This document shows, piece by piece, positions 44,502 to 53,245 of a DNA stretch of 64,000 nucleotides (its first letter is position 1; each line of letters opens with the position of its first letter). The translations under genes were made by a program, and so were the position numbers. Under the pieces are notes generated by a model that saw nothing but the letters and a program-made list of their open reading frames with translations, ran no database searches and was not told where the DNA came from. The stretch comes from Shimia abyssi. Lineage in GTDB: Bacteria; Pseudomonadota; Alphaproteobacteria; Rhodobacterales; Rhodobacteraceae. Where the stretch lies: contig NZ_PYGJ01000017.1 of NCBI RefSeq assembly GCF_003014475.1, positions 1 to 64,000 of the forward strand, given 5' to 3'.

Positions 44502-44858
44502 GTGGATACCCCTGAATGTCTAAGTGTCATGTTGATTGCGGAATTTATATTATATTTGGACATTTCACAACAAAAAACGATATTTTTGGAAATCTGACAA
44601 TATCTTGATTTTACGTGTACCTGACCGACCTAGTGCATTTTGCTTGATTGAGTTGCGCTCGGGATACAAATGCCTGTTTGAGCTCGAGAAAATAGTTCAA
44701 AATTAGCCATTTAGTTTCTCATCTTGCCTGAAGCCAACTTGAAGGCGCGATGTCGAGATTGCCTTCCAACGTGAAAGCTGAGTGCCCGCGCCATAAAAAT
44801 TCTTTAGAAATATCGATATAATTTGATTAAGCGAAGTATTTTTGTTTATCTAACGCGC
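44502..44858. promoter_or_regulatory. Divergent control region with ATCGAT palindrome
   Basis: About 360 AT-rich bases between the aldolase-type gene and the GntR gene. ATATCGATAT (44810-44819) is a perfect palindrome 40 bases before the GntR start. AAACGATATTTTTGG near 44575 is a related half site close to the other gene. These are candidate sites for the GntR protein itself. Confidence 0.5.
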
Positions 44859-45521
44859 ATGAACACAGCAGGCTTTCAAAACCAAACCAACCAATCGTCA
44901 ACTCAAAGAACGTACCTGACGCTCCGAAACGAGATCATAACCGGGCGGCTTGCCCCCGGAGAGCGACTGAAAGTTGAGACTTTAAAAGAAAACTATGGTG
45001 CAGGCGCATCCCCTATTCGAGAAGCTCTAAGTTTGCTGACGTCTGATCAACTCGTGGAACGCATTGATCAGCGAGGTTTCAGAGTGGCTGACACCAGTCG
45101 TCACCAGTTTCAGGAAATATTGAACTTGCGCTGTACTTTGGAAGATATCGCGCTGCGCCAAAGTGTTGAAAAAGGTGGGCGCGATTGGGAAGAGAACCTT
45201 GTTTTGGTGCATCACTATTTAAGCCGAACAGATCGGGCAGACGCGGAACTTTTTGAAGACAGGCACAAGAGTTTTCACATGGCATTGCTATCTGCATGTG
45301 AGTCGCCGGTTCTCATGCGTTTTTGTGGGCAGCTGTATGACTTGAACGTGCGGTATCGGTTTTTGGCTGTTAGATCGAAGACATATTCCAGTAGGAATGT
45401 GGAGGGAGAGCACCTAGCTATTCTCGACGCGGCGGTCAGCAAGGACGTTGATCTTGCGTCAAAGCTTTTGATGGATCACTACAGCAGCACCGGCGCATTT
45501 CTTGCAGAGCTCATTGATTGA
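44859..45521 (+). CDS. GntR-family (FCD) regulator of the catabolic cluster
   Basis: A 220-residue protein: winged helix first (RTYLTLRNEIITGRLAPGER, YGAGASPIREALSLLTSDQL), then an FCD domain (FEDRHKSFHMALLSACESPV, EGEHLAILDAAVSKD) with His residues that may hold a metal. The ATG at 44859 is preferred; the frame is open from a TTG at 44823, and neither has a good ribosome binding site. It is followed at 18 bases by the GST gene. By position it should control the divergent gene groups around it. Confidence 0.88.
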   Translation: MNTAGFQNQTNQSSTQRTYLTLRNEIITGRLAPGERLKVETLKENYGAGASPIREALSLLTSDQLVERIDQRGFRVADTSRHQFQEILNLRCTLEDIALRQSVEKGGRDWEENLVLVHHYLSRTDRADAELFEDRHKSFHMALLSACESPVLMRFCGQLYDLNVRYRFLAVRSKTYSSRNVEGEHLAILDAAVSKDVDLASKLLMDHYSSTGAFLAELID

Positions 45522-45539
45522 GCAAGGGGGAAATCAGAA

Positions 45540-46358
45540 ATGCTGAAGCTTTATCATGGTAAGACGAGTGTTTGTTCGGCCAAGGTTCGAGTGGGGCTTG
45601 CGGAACTAAATCTTCCTTGGGATGGAACTATTCTGGACTTGGGAGCGGGCGAACAAAATGAAGTCTGGTATCTGAAGTTAAACCACAAGGGTGTCGTTCC
45701 GACGGTGGTGAATGGCGATGTCCGTGTGGCTGAATCCAGTGTCATATTGGAGTACTTGTCGGATATCGAAGGATCCGGAGCGTTGATGCCAAAAGACCCT
45801 GCCAGCCGGGCTATCACGAGAATGTACCTGTCCGATTGCATCGATATTCATGCCGCGATCAATACGTTGACCTTTGCGACATCCAAACGACAGCAGATAT
45901 TGCAGAAAAAGACAGCTGAACAGATTTCGGCAAGTATCGAGCGTATGGCCAGCCCTGCAAATGCGCTGAAACGGCGCGACATTATCGACAATGGGACAGC
46001 GTCTTCTCATGTGACCATTGCTTTTTTTGTGCTCACCTCGCTGTTTCAGCAAATGAGACACGCTTTGTCGGCGGGCCAATGGATGCAGGGCGAAACGTTT
46101 GGTTTGGCCGATATCGCGCTGATTGCTTATGTGGATCGACTGGACCGTTTAGGCCTTTCGAGCTTGTGGGCGGAAGTGCCAGATATTTCGCGCTGGTTGG
46201 CGGACTGTCGCGCGCGTGAAAGCTATAAAACTGCAATTGAAGCTTATGCTGGGCCAGCTGATGATGACGCGCGTGCGGCTAGAGCGGACGGCAATTGGGA
46301 CATGATTGAAGATTTGTGGCAAGACTACCAGCTCGGCCACAACGGATCAGGCAAGTGA
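45540..46358 (+). CDS. Glutathione S-transferase family protein
   Basis: A 272-residue protein. The thioredoxin-like N-terminal domain (LKLYHGKTSVCSAKVRVGLA, NHKGVVPTVVNGDVRVAESS with the cis-Pro and the ES glutathione contact) is complete. The helical C-terminal domain is longer than in typical GSTs (LADIALIAYVDRLDRLGLSS). In aromatic pathways such proteins isomerise, dehalogenate or reduce quinone intermediates with glutathione. The last 12 bases overlap the convergent malonyl-CoA decarboxylase gene. Confidence 0.85.
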   Translation: MLKLYHGKTSVCSAKVRVGLAELNLPWDGTILDLGAGEQNEVWYLKLNHKGVVPTVVNGDVRVAESSVILEYLSDIEGSGALMPKDPASRAITRMYLSDCIDIHAAINTLTFATSKRQQILQKKTAEQISASIERMASPANALKRRDIIDNGTASSHVTIAFFVLTSLFQQMRHALSAGQWMQGETFGLADIALIAYVDRLDRLGLSSLWAEVPDISRWLADCRARESYKTAIEAYAGPADDDARAARADGNWDMIEDLWQDYQLGHNGSGK

Positions 46359-47600
46359 TGATTTTGACGCGTACCTAGCGAGTGTCTTGACCGCCGCCGC
46401 CGCTGCGACTTCGTTTTTTTGGTCGAACGCTTCGACGTTACTTGTAAGTTTCGATACGTCATACAAATAGTTCACCATCGCTCCACCAGATTGAAGCAAT
46501 CCCTTTTCCGAAAGATCTGCTAGGGAATGAACTTGGTGAATTAATGCGCCGTTAGCCAAATGAAATCGCGCCACTGGGTCGATCGGTTTTCCATCAGGTT
46601 TTTTTGCATCGAGCAAATAGTGTGCTGCATATTGGCGCAAGGTTTGCGGTTCGGGCAAAATAGCTGTTCGACCCTCAGATTCTAGCCAGCGTGTCAGACC
46701 CGGAATGGGTGAGAGTGTCACAAACTTTTTCAGATTTGGCATGTCTCGCGACAGGTCACGAACGACCTGCTTGATGAGAGAGTTTCCGAACGAAATGCCA
46801 GCCAATCCAGACTGGCAATTTGAGATCGAATAGAAAACCGCTGTATTTGCTGCACCGGCATCGATTCCTGCACGGTTTTCGCTCAGAACTCCCTGGATCG
46901 AGTTTGGTATGCCCTTCGTCAAGGCAACTTCAACAAAGATGAGCGGGTCGTCGGGCATTGAAGGGTGAAAGAAAGCATAACATCTTCTGTCAGGTGGGTG
47001 CAGTCTTCGTCGCAGGTCTTCCCAGTTTGTGATCTCATGGACGGCTTCATACGCAATGATGCGCTCCAATATCGAAGCTGGCGTGTCCCAAGTGATCTGC
47101 CGCAGAACGAGAAAACCGCGGTTAAACCAACTGCGAAGCAAATGCACCAGATCATGATCGGTGCGGCCCAAATCAGGTTCTTCTTTGATTTCGCTGAGCA
47201 AGGTGGATCTTAACTGAACCAGCTCAGCCGTTGCACCGGGTGCCTGATTGAGGCGCCGAAACAATTCTTGTCTTTGTGGTTCGGATGCCCGGGACAAAGC
47301 GCTAAAGTTTTCAAGGGTGGGAAATTTCTCGTATTGCCTTGCCAGCTTGGCGACCAAGGCAGCGTCTATGTCCAATTGAGTGTTCAAAAATGCGAAGAAT
47401 TCAGCTCGGTTTTCTTGCGATTGATCCCTCAATCTATTGAGTATCGATGTCGCAAGATGTTGGCCCGAGGCTTCTGATTTTTCAGCCAGCAATTGCATAC
47501 ATAGTTCATTCACGGATCCCCCTTTTCCATTGTTTTTTTGAAAAGGGTGTCGATCCAGCAATGTAGACAGAAGATCGCCAAGAGCGTTTGGGTTAGACAT
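46347..47600 (-). CDS. Malonyl-CoA decarboxylase
   Basis: A 417-residue cytosolic protein. The N-terminal helical domain is followed by the GNAT-like catalytic domain with blocks CYAFFHPSMPDDPLIFVEVA, KFVTLSPIPGLTRWLESEGR (the Ser near the acyl site) and RFHLANGALIHQVHSLADLS (His). It converts malonyl-CoA to acetyl-CoA and CO2. It is the second gene of a minus-strand pair after the YciI gene, 12 bases apart. Its presence here shows that malonyl-CoA or malonate appears in the pathway. Confidence 0.9.
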   Translation of the reverse strand: MSNPNALGDLLSTLLDRHPFQKNNGKGGSVNELCMQLLAEKSEASGQHLATSILNRLRDQSQENRAEFFAFLNTQLDIDAALVAKLARQYEKFPTLENFSALSRASEPQRQELFRRLNQAPGATAELVQLRSTLLSEIKEEPDLGRTDHDLVHLLRSWFNRGFLVLRQITWDTPASILERIIAYEAVHEITNWEDLRRRLHPPDRRCYAFFHPSMPDDPLIFVEVALTKGIPNSIQGVLSENRAGIDAGAANTAVFYSISNCQSGLAGISFGNSLIKQVVRDLSRDMPNLKKFVTLSPIPGLTRWLESEGRTAILPEPQTLRQYAAHYLLDAKKPDGKPIDPVARFHLANGALIHQVHSLADLSEKGLLQSGGAMVNYLYDVSKLTSNVEAFDQKNEVAAAAAVKTLARYASKSSLA

Positions 47601-47612
47601 ACGTCACTCAAC

Positions 47613-47999
47613 TTATTTTAGCTTTGCCGCGCCAGTCGACAGGCCGACATTAATCGTCAGGTTCCCTTCGTTGACCAGCCACTTCCTTAATGTGAAACCT
47701 CGGGCACCTGATGCATGCATTGGGTCATTTTCAGCTAGCTCTTTAGCCGCTTTCATTGAATCCGCTCGATACAAGATCAACCCTGCGCCAACCATGGTTT
47801 CGCCTGTCGGGTCTGACAAGGGGCCAGCAAGGACAAGCGTTCCCTTCTCCTCCAGTTGCCGCTGATAATCCAGATGGCTTGGCAAGTTGGCTTTTACGTC
47901 TTCGGGAGCTCCTGCTGGAGTAGATTCAACAACATATAATTCCAATGCGAGCGCGCCGCGCCCGCGCGCCATATCCTTGTACTCGTTCCATGCAACCAT
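47613..47999 (-). CDS. YciI-like protein
   Basis: A 128-residue protein of the YCII superfamily: LELYVVESTPAGAPEDVKAN, LVLAGPLSDPTGETMVGAGL and the His-containing AENDPMHASGARGFTLRKWL. The His-Asp pair is thought to be the active site in the family. A family member, TftG of the 2,4,5-T pathway, removes HCl from a chlorinated hydroxyquinol just before ring cleavage, which is notable because a hydroxyquinol-type dioxygenase lies 4 kb away. GGAG precedes the start. Confidence 0.82.
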   Translation of the reverse strand: MVAWNEYKDMARGRGALALELYVVESTPAGAPEDVKANLPSHLDYQRQLEEKGTLVLAGPLSDPTGETMVGAGLILYRADSMKAAKELAENDPMHASGARGFTLRKWLVNEGNLTINVGLSTGAAKLK

Positions 48000-48030
48000 G
48001 AGATATCTCCATTTTCACGTTCTATAATAA

Positions 48031-48042
48031 AAAATCGATTTT
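48031..48042. promoter_or_regulatory. AAAATCGATTTT palindrome between yciI-like and rutE-like genes
   Basis: A perfect 12-bp palindrome 32 bases upstream of the YciI start and 166 bases before the RutE-like start. It shares the ATCGAT core with the site at 44810-44819 before the GntR gene, so both may be bound by the same regulator. Confidence 0.55.
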
Positions 48043-48207
48043 ATTTGACAAGATAAAATATCATCGTCAAAATGTCGATAACAAGAGAGGCGTGTCTGGA
48101 AGGCGGACGGTGATTCCGCAGTTGGCCTTCTAACTCCGCATCGCGGAGTCGCTCGCGGATCATGAAAAGAGTAGTTTTAAAGGCCGTTTGGCTCAGAGGG
48201 AAAAAGT

Positions 48208-48873
48208 ATGGCGGCATTGACCGGGGAGACTCTGGAGCGAGCGCGCGCCGAAGCGCAGAAGGCCGTGCGAGATCTGCGTCAGCAGCGAACAACATTGGAT
48301 CAAGTGTCCGTCGACATCATTCTAACTGATGCGCGCTCTCACTATGCTTGGCAGGACAAACCGGTTTCAGATGAGCTTTTACATCGGCTGTATGAAATGA
48401 CTGCAGCAGGCCCGACAAGTATGAATACATGTCCGGCGAGGTTTATCTTTGTAACGTCAGCGGAAGGGAAGCAAAGGCTGGCCAAGTCTTTAAAGGAAAA
48501 GAATATTGACAAGATGATGGCAGCACCGGTCACGGCGATTATTGCCCATGATCTGGAGTTTTGGCGAGATCTTCCGTTCCTGTTCCCACATGAAGATCGT
48601 CGCCCACACTTCGAAGGAAAACTGGCACATTCCGAGTCCACGGCCTTTCGCAATGGTACATTGCAAGGTGCATATTTCATGATCGCGGCGCGCGCGCTGG
48701 GTTTGGATGTCGGTGCGATGAGTGGCTTTTCCAATGAAATCGTCGACGAGGAGTTTTTTGAGGGAACAACGCTGAAGTCCAATTTTTTGTGTAACTTGGG
48801 CTATGCCGACGAAAGCGCTCTGTTTCAGAAATTACCGCGCTTTCCTTTCGAAAAAGCGTGTTGGTTCGAGTGA
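48208..48873 (+). CDS. RutE-like nitroreductase (malonic semialdehyde reductase type)
   Basis: A 221-residue FMN protein closely resembling E. coli RutE over the full length: FTDAR-like ILTDARSHYAWQDKPVSDEL, GPTSMNTCPARFIFVTSAEG, AARALGLDVGAMSGFSNEIV and LKSNFLCNLGYADES. RutE reduces malonic semialdehyde to 3-hydroxypropionate in uracil breakdown. No other rut gene is present, so here it should serve a different pathway. It has about 25 extra residues at the N-terminus. AGAGGG precedes the ATG. Confidence 0.85.
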   Translation: MAALTGETLERARAEAQKAVRDLRQQRTTLDQVSVDIILTDARSHYAWQDKPVSDELLHRLYEMTAAGPTSMNTCPARFIFVTSAEGKQRLAKSLKEKNIDKMMAAPVTAIIAHDLEFWRDLPFLFPHEDRRPHFEGKLAHSESTAFRNGTLQGAYFMIAARALGLDVGAMSGFSNEIVDEEFFEGTTLKSNFLCNLGYADESALFQKLPRFPFEKACWFE

Positions 48874-48880
48874 GGGTGTT

Positions 48881-49336
48881 ATGGCAATACGAATGAAAAC
48901 CTCCGTGACCCTTAAGGCGCAGGCTGAATGTGTGTCGCATTCGCGTGCCGACATTAAGGTGCGCGATCTGAGTTTTGCAATAGATGAACCGACCGCAAGG
49001 GGCGGAACCAATGCGGGCCCGACACCAACTGATACAGCGTTGGCCGCATTGATCGGATGCACCAATGTGATTGGCCACAAATGTGCTAGCGCGATTGGTG
49101 TCGATATTGGCAATCTTAAGATTGATGCTTCCTGCGAATTCGACCGTCGGGGTGTGACGCTCGAGCAAGAAATCGAAGTGCCGTTCACGTCCGTCAAATT
49201 GACCGTTCTTGCCGGCGGTTCCGCCGATCAAGCGGCGCTAGATCGGGTCGCCGAAGAGACCGAAAAATATTGCCCTTTATCAAAGCTGTTCAAGGCTGCG
49301 GGCACTCATGTGGAGGTGCATTGGAGGCCGCTTTAG
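48881..49336 (+). CDS. OsmC-like protein
   Basis: A 151-residue protein of the OsmC/Ohr superfamily. The two redox cysteines are in AALIGCTNVIGHKCASAIGV and KYCPLSKLFKAAG. Family members reduce organic hydroperoxides, though many in catabolic clusters have no proven role. It follows the RutE-like gene after seven bases and precedes the TRAP genes, so it is in the same operon. The ATG at 48881 has GAGGG upstream, and the longer frame from 48803 lies within the previous gene. Confidence 0.82.
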   Translation: MAIRMKTSVTLKAQAECVSHSRADIKVRDLSFAIDEPTARGGTNAGPTPTDTALAALIGCTNVIGHKCASAIGVDIGNLKIDASCEFDRRGVTLEQEIEVPFTSVKLTVLAGGSADQAALDRVAEETEKYCPLSKLFKAAGTHVEVHWRPL

Positions 49337-49374
49337 GCCCGTCACATCCACGCAATCCATCAAGGGAGGAAACG

Positions 49375-50457
49375 ATGGCTGCATTTTCAAAGGGACTGGC
49401 GCTAGGCGCGCTAATGGTGGGGCTGGCTGCTGCACCTGGTTTTGCCGCAGAAAAAATAAAAGCGGTTGTGATCGACGGATACCCGGCCCGAGCGCTGTGG
49501 GTGAAAGAGTTCACGAACTTCTTTATTCCGGAAGTTGACAAGCGTTTAGCGGAATCCGGAAATTACGAAATGGACTGGCAAGAAAGCTATGGTGGATCCA
49601 TCGTTAAGCCCAAGGGCGTACTAGAAGGCGTCAAGCTGGGTCTTGGTGACATCGGAATCGTGACAACTATTTTCCACAGTTCGAAACTGCCCAGCCAAGC
49701 AATTTCGGCCGTGACACCTTTTGTAGCGGCGGATGCACGCGCAGTCGCTAAGGCGGTAGACGAGATCGCTAAAGAATATCCCACAATGCAAAACGAGTTT
49801 GCCGCGCAAAATCAAGTCTACCTTGCGACGGGTGTTGTGCTGGACACCTATCAGGTGTTTTCCAAGGACCCGATCACGACAATCAGTGACATCGAAGGTA
49901 GCAAGGTTGCTGGTGCGGGTATGAACTTGCGGTACCTGGAAGGTATCAATGGTGCTGCGGGTGTCCGTGGCGGTTTGACGGATTTCTATAATATGTTGGA
50001 TACTGGGCTGGTTGATAAAGCCATGCTGTGGCCAGAAGCAGCTAAGACATTCAAGATCGCAGAAGTTGCCCCTCATATGCTCAAGGTCGACCTTGGTGCG
50101 GTGAATTCTAAAACCATCACCGTGAACAAAGACTATTGGGAGGGCCTTCCCGAAGAGGTGCAGAATGTTCTGCTTGAGGTCGCAGTTCTGTATCGAGACC
50201 ATGTCGCGGGCATTGCAATGGATCGCGCCGCAGCAAGCCGTGACGCGTACACTGCAGCAGGCGGCACAATCACAGAGGCTAGTGCGGCAGATCGTCAAGC
50301 CTGGGCAGAAGCAATGCCCAACATCGCTGCGGAATGGGCGGACACATTGAATGGCAAGGGTGAGCCTGGCACGGAAATGCTGGAAAGCTACCTTGGCAAG
50401 TTGAACGCCGCTGGCTTTAGCGGGCCGCGCGACTGGACCGCTGGTTCCGGATCATAA
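49375..50457 (+). CDS. TRAP transporter binding protein (DctP family)
   Basis: A 360-residue periplasmic protein with signal peptide MAAFSKGLALGALMVGLAAA. GSKVAGAGMNLRYLEGINGA and VNSKTITVNKDYWEGLPEEV match the DctP fold, and the Arg in MNLRYL is in the position that binds the substrate carboxylate. GGGAGGA precedes the start. With the two permease subunits downstream it makes a complete sodium-driven importer for an organic acid, probably the substrate of this cluster. Confidence 0.92.
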   Translation: MAAFSKGLALGALMVGLAAAPGFAAEKIKAVVIDGYPARALWVKEFTNFFIPEVDKRLAESGNYEMDWQESYGGSIVKPKGVLEGVKLGLGDIGIVTTIFHSSKLPSQAISAVTPFVAADARAVAKAVDEIAKEYPTMQNEFAAQNQVYLATGVVLDTYQVFSKDPITTISDIEGSKVAGAGMNLRYLEGINGAAGVRGGLTDFYNMLDTGLVDKAMLWPEAAKTFKIAEVAPHMLKVDLGAVNSKTITVNKDYWEGLPEEVQNVLLEVAVLYRDHVAGIAMDRAAASRDAYTAAGGTITEASAADRQAWAEAMPNIAAEWADTLNGKGEPGTEMLESYLGKLNAAGFSGPRDWTAGSGS

Positions 50458-50494
50458 GAACACAGTTAAGGCCCGAAGACAGGACTCTTGAGAC

Positions 50495-51040
50495 ATGAAA
50501 AAACTGCTTTCAGGCCTTTCCAAAACCGGCAACGGGATTGCCATCGGCGCGAATGCCGTTGGCACTCTCGTTGTGCTTGGATTGGTGGCCATCGTAAACT
50601 TTGATGTCGTCGCCCGAGGGGTGTTCAATTCACCTTTTCTTGGTGCGGTCGAGGTTGTGCAGTTCTCGATGGTACTAATCGTCTTTCTGCAATTGCCCGA
50701 TGTTGTCCGGGTCAACCGGCTAACGCGTTCGGATGGGTTTCTGGTCGTTATCGGCGGTAAATACCCGCGCTTTGCAGCTGGATTGCGCCATGTGATCGAC
50801 ACCGTGTCAGCCGTATTCATGGCACTAATTGCAGTTACGATCTGGCCGGAGTTTGTCGATATGCTCGAAACCAAAGATTACTTTGGCGTGCCAGGCGTAT
50901 TCACAGCCCCTTGGTGGCCAATCAAACTGACCATCTTTCTGAGCGCCCTCTTGTGCACGATCATTTTCGCACTCAAAGTGCTTGCCCCCGCAGAGAAACC
51001 TGAACTGATACGCGTTCCTGAACATGAGGACGAAACATGA
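50495..51040 (+). CDS. TRAP transporter small permease (DctQ family)
   Basis: A 181-residue protein with four hydrophobic segments, including VGTLVVLGLVAIVNFDVVAR near the N-terminus, and LGAVEVVQFSMVLIVFLQLP. It is the small integral membrane subunit of the TRAP transporter. Its stop overlaps the start of the large subunit by four bases (ATGA). Confidence 0.9.
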   Translation: MKKLLSGLSKTGNGIAIGANAVGTLVVLGLVAIVNFDVVARGVFNSPFLGAVEVVQFSMVLIVFLQLPDVVRVNRLTRSDGFLVVIGGKYPRFAAGLRHVIDTVSAVFMALIAVTIWPEFVDMLETKDYFGVPGVFTAPWWPIKLTIFLSALLCTIIFALKVLAPAEKPELIRVPEHEDET

Positions 51041-52344
51041 GTCCTATCGAACTTGGCATGATTTCGGTCGGTGCCATAGTCATTCTGATTTATCTCGGGG
51101 TGTACATTCCGATCGCGCTGGGTGTGGTGTCTTTTGTCACCATCTGGATGATGCGCGACAATTTCGACTTGTCTATGAACCTGCTGAAAATCGCAGTTGG
51201 CGACAGCGTCATGGAATACACGTTTGCGACTGTCCCATTATTTACTTTCATGGGATTAGTTGTGTCCAAGGCTGGCCTTGGCAGTGACGTCTATGACGTT
51301 ATGAGTACCGGATTCCGTCGAGTTAAAGGTGGTATCGGTATGGCGACGGTTGGGGCGAACGCTGTTTTTGCTGCTGTTACCGGATCGTCCATCGCGTCCG
51401 CATCGGTCTTTTCAAAAGTTTCAGTGCCGCAAATGCTGCGCTATGACTATAATCCGCGTTTTGCCGTGGGTGTCGTCGCAGGCTCATCCGTATTGGGCAT
51501 GATCATTCCGCCATCGGCGATGTTGATCATTTACAGCTTTGTAGCCGAGCAATCGGTGGGCGAAATGTTCCTTGCTGGGGTCGTGCCGGGTTTGATGCTG
51601 GCTGGGGCGTATATTGGCGCGATTTGGTTCATGGGGCGGTTCTTTCCCAACTTTGTTGGTGGGCGCCCAGCCGAAGACTACGAGTTGATGCCATGGGGTG
51701 AAATCGCGTCCAAAACACTTCCCACCGTCAGCCTGATACTCGTTGTGCTTGGCGGCATATATACGGGCTGGCTAACGCCGGTTGAGGCCGGGGCAACTGG
51801 TTCGCTCGTCGCGCTGTTGATCGCATTGATACGGCGGCGAATGACTCTGAAGGGATTTTGGGAGGCGTTGCTGGAGACCGGACACATCACCGCGTCCATC
51901 CTTTTCCTGATTACGGCGGCGTCGATCTATAGCAGGATGCTCGGCTTGGCCGGTCTGCCCAATGAACTGGGGGATTTACTGGCAGGCAGCAATGCGAGCT
52001 TCTTTACAGTCATGTTCTTATACGTGCTGTTAATGCTTTTCCTTGGCACTCTTTTGGACACGGCTTCGATAATTCTGATCGTTGTGCCTTTGTTCCTGCC
52101 ACTAGTCGAGCCTATGGGGCTAAGCCTTGTGTGGTTTGGCATCATTACGGTGGTCGGGGCTGAAATCGGTTTGCTGACACCGCCGCTTGGTATCAGCTGT
52201 TTTGTGATCAAGGCCACCCTGAATGATCCGCGCATCTCGCTCAAGGATGTGTTTCTGGGCGCGTTGCCCTTTGCAGGTGTGATGCTGATCGTCTTGATCC
52301 TGCTGATCCGCTATCCGGCGCTCAGCTTGGCAATTCTGAACTAG
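51037..52344 (+). CDS. TRAP transporter large permease (DctM family)
   Basis: A 435-residue membrane protein with about 12 hydrophobic segments. Family blocks are AAVTGSSIASASVFSKVSVP, VAGSSVLGMIIPPSAMLIIY and GLLTPPLGISCFVIKATLND. It carries the substrate across the inner membrane with sodium. The dioxygenase gene begins 10 bases after its stop. Confidence 0.94.
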   Translation: MSPIELGMISVGAIVILIYLGVYIPIALGVVSFVTIWMMRDNFDLSMNLLKIAVGDSVMEYTFATVPLFTFMGLVVSKAGLGSDVYDVMSTGFRRVKGGIGMATVGANAVFAAVTGSSIASASVFSKVSVPQMLRYDYNPRFAVGVVAGSSVLGMIIPPSAMLIIYSFVAEQSVGEMFLAGVVPGLMLAGAYIGAIWFMGRFFPNFVGGRPAEDYELMPWGEIASKTLPTVSLILVVLGGIYTGWLTPVEAGATGSLVALLIALIRRRMTLKGFWEALLETGHITASILFLITAASIYSRMLGLAGLPNELGDLLAGSNASFFTVMFLYVLLMLFLGTLLDTASIILIVVPLFLPLVEPMGLSLVWFGIITVVGAEIGLLTPPLGISCFVIKATLNDPRISLKDVFLGALPFAGVMLIVLILLIRYPALSLAILN

Positions 52345-52353
52345 GAGGCGCAG

Positions 52354-53226
52354 ATGCGCACAGTCACAAAAGATAACATCACCGATGTGTTCGCGGCTTA
52401 TTTTGGGGAAGACACCGACCCGCGTGTCAAGGAAGTGCTGAGCGCATTAGCACGTCACATGCATGACTTTGCTAGAGAAGTGAACCTGACGCATGACGAA
52501 TGGCGCGTGGGCATTGATTTCCTGACGCGGGCCGGAAACATCACCACTGACGAGCGGCAGGAGTTTGTTCTGCTGTCTGATGTCATGGGGATGTCATCGC
52601 TGGTTGATATGCTGCACTCGGTGCCTGAAGCCACAAGCTCGTCCGTGCTTGGGCCGTTCCATGTGTCCAATCCGCCCCCGTTAGATGTGGGCGGTGACAT
52701 GAAACGGGACTTTGGCGGTGATGTTTTACTTGTAGAAGGCACAGTCAGGGATCTGGAAGGAAACCCGATACCCGGCGCGCAAATCGACATTTGGCAAACC
52801 GCGCCAAACGGCATGTATTCCAGTCAGGACCCTGATCAGGACATACACTCGTTCCACGGGTTAATGACCGCAGACGAAAACGGACGCTACGCGTTTACTA
52901 CAGTCAGGCCAGTGGAATACACGGTGCCAGATGATGGCCCTGTGGGCGATATTCTTAGGGCTGCCGGGCGACACCCGTGGCGCCCCTCGCATCTGCACTA
53001 CATTGTCTCTGCGCCAGGATTTCGAAATCTGGTGACCGAGGTATTCCCCGATGACGACCCATATCTGGACCAAGACACCGTTTTCGGCGTGCGTGATGAT
53101 TTGGTGATGACATACACGCGCCAACCTGCCGGAAGCTTTCCAGACGGGTTTGCTCTTTCGGGTAAAGTGGACGGCGCATATTTGCGTGTCGACTTTGATT
53201 TGGTACTGGCCGCCGACCCCGGCTGA
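52354..53226 (+). CDS. Intradiol ring-cleavage dioxygenase (hydroxyquinol 1,2-dioxygenase type)
   Basis: A 290-residue enzyme. The N-terminal helical linker domain (residues 1-95) is followed by VLGPFHVSNPPPLDVGGDMK and the beta-sandwich. Iron(III) ligands expected in this family are the Tyr in NGMYSSQDPDQDIH, the Tyr in RPVEYTVPDDGPVGDI, and two His in GRHPWRPSHLHYIVSAPGF. Hydroxyquinol dioxygenases open benzene-1,2,4-triol to maleylacetate; catechol dioxygenases are close relatives and cannot be excluded. AGGAGG lies before the ATG. It is the last gene of the operon that begins with the RutE-like gene. Confidence 0.9.
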   Translation: MRTVTKDNITDVFAAYFGEDTDPRVKEVLSALARHMHDFAREVNLTHDEWRVGIDFLTRAGNITTDERQEFVLLSDVMGMSSLVDMLHSVPEATSSSVLGPFHVSNPPPLDVGGDMKRDFGGDVLLVEGTVRDLEGNPIPGAQIDIWQTAPNGMYSSQDPDQDIHSFHGLMTADENGRYAFTTVRPVEYTVPDDGPVGDILRAAGRHPWRPSHLHYIVSAPGFRNLVTEVFPDDDPYLDQDTVFGVRDDLVMTYTRQPAGSFPDGFALSGKVDGAYLRVDFDLVLAADPG

Positions 53227-53245
53227 GATACAGCGGCCAGTTGTT

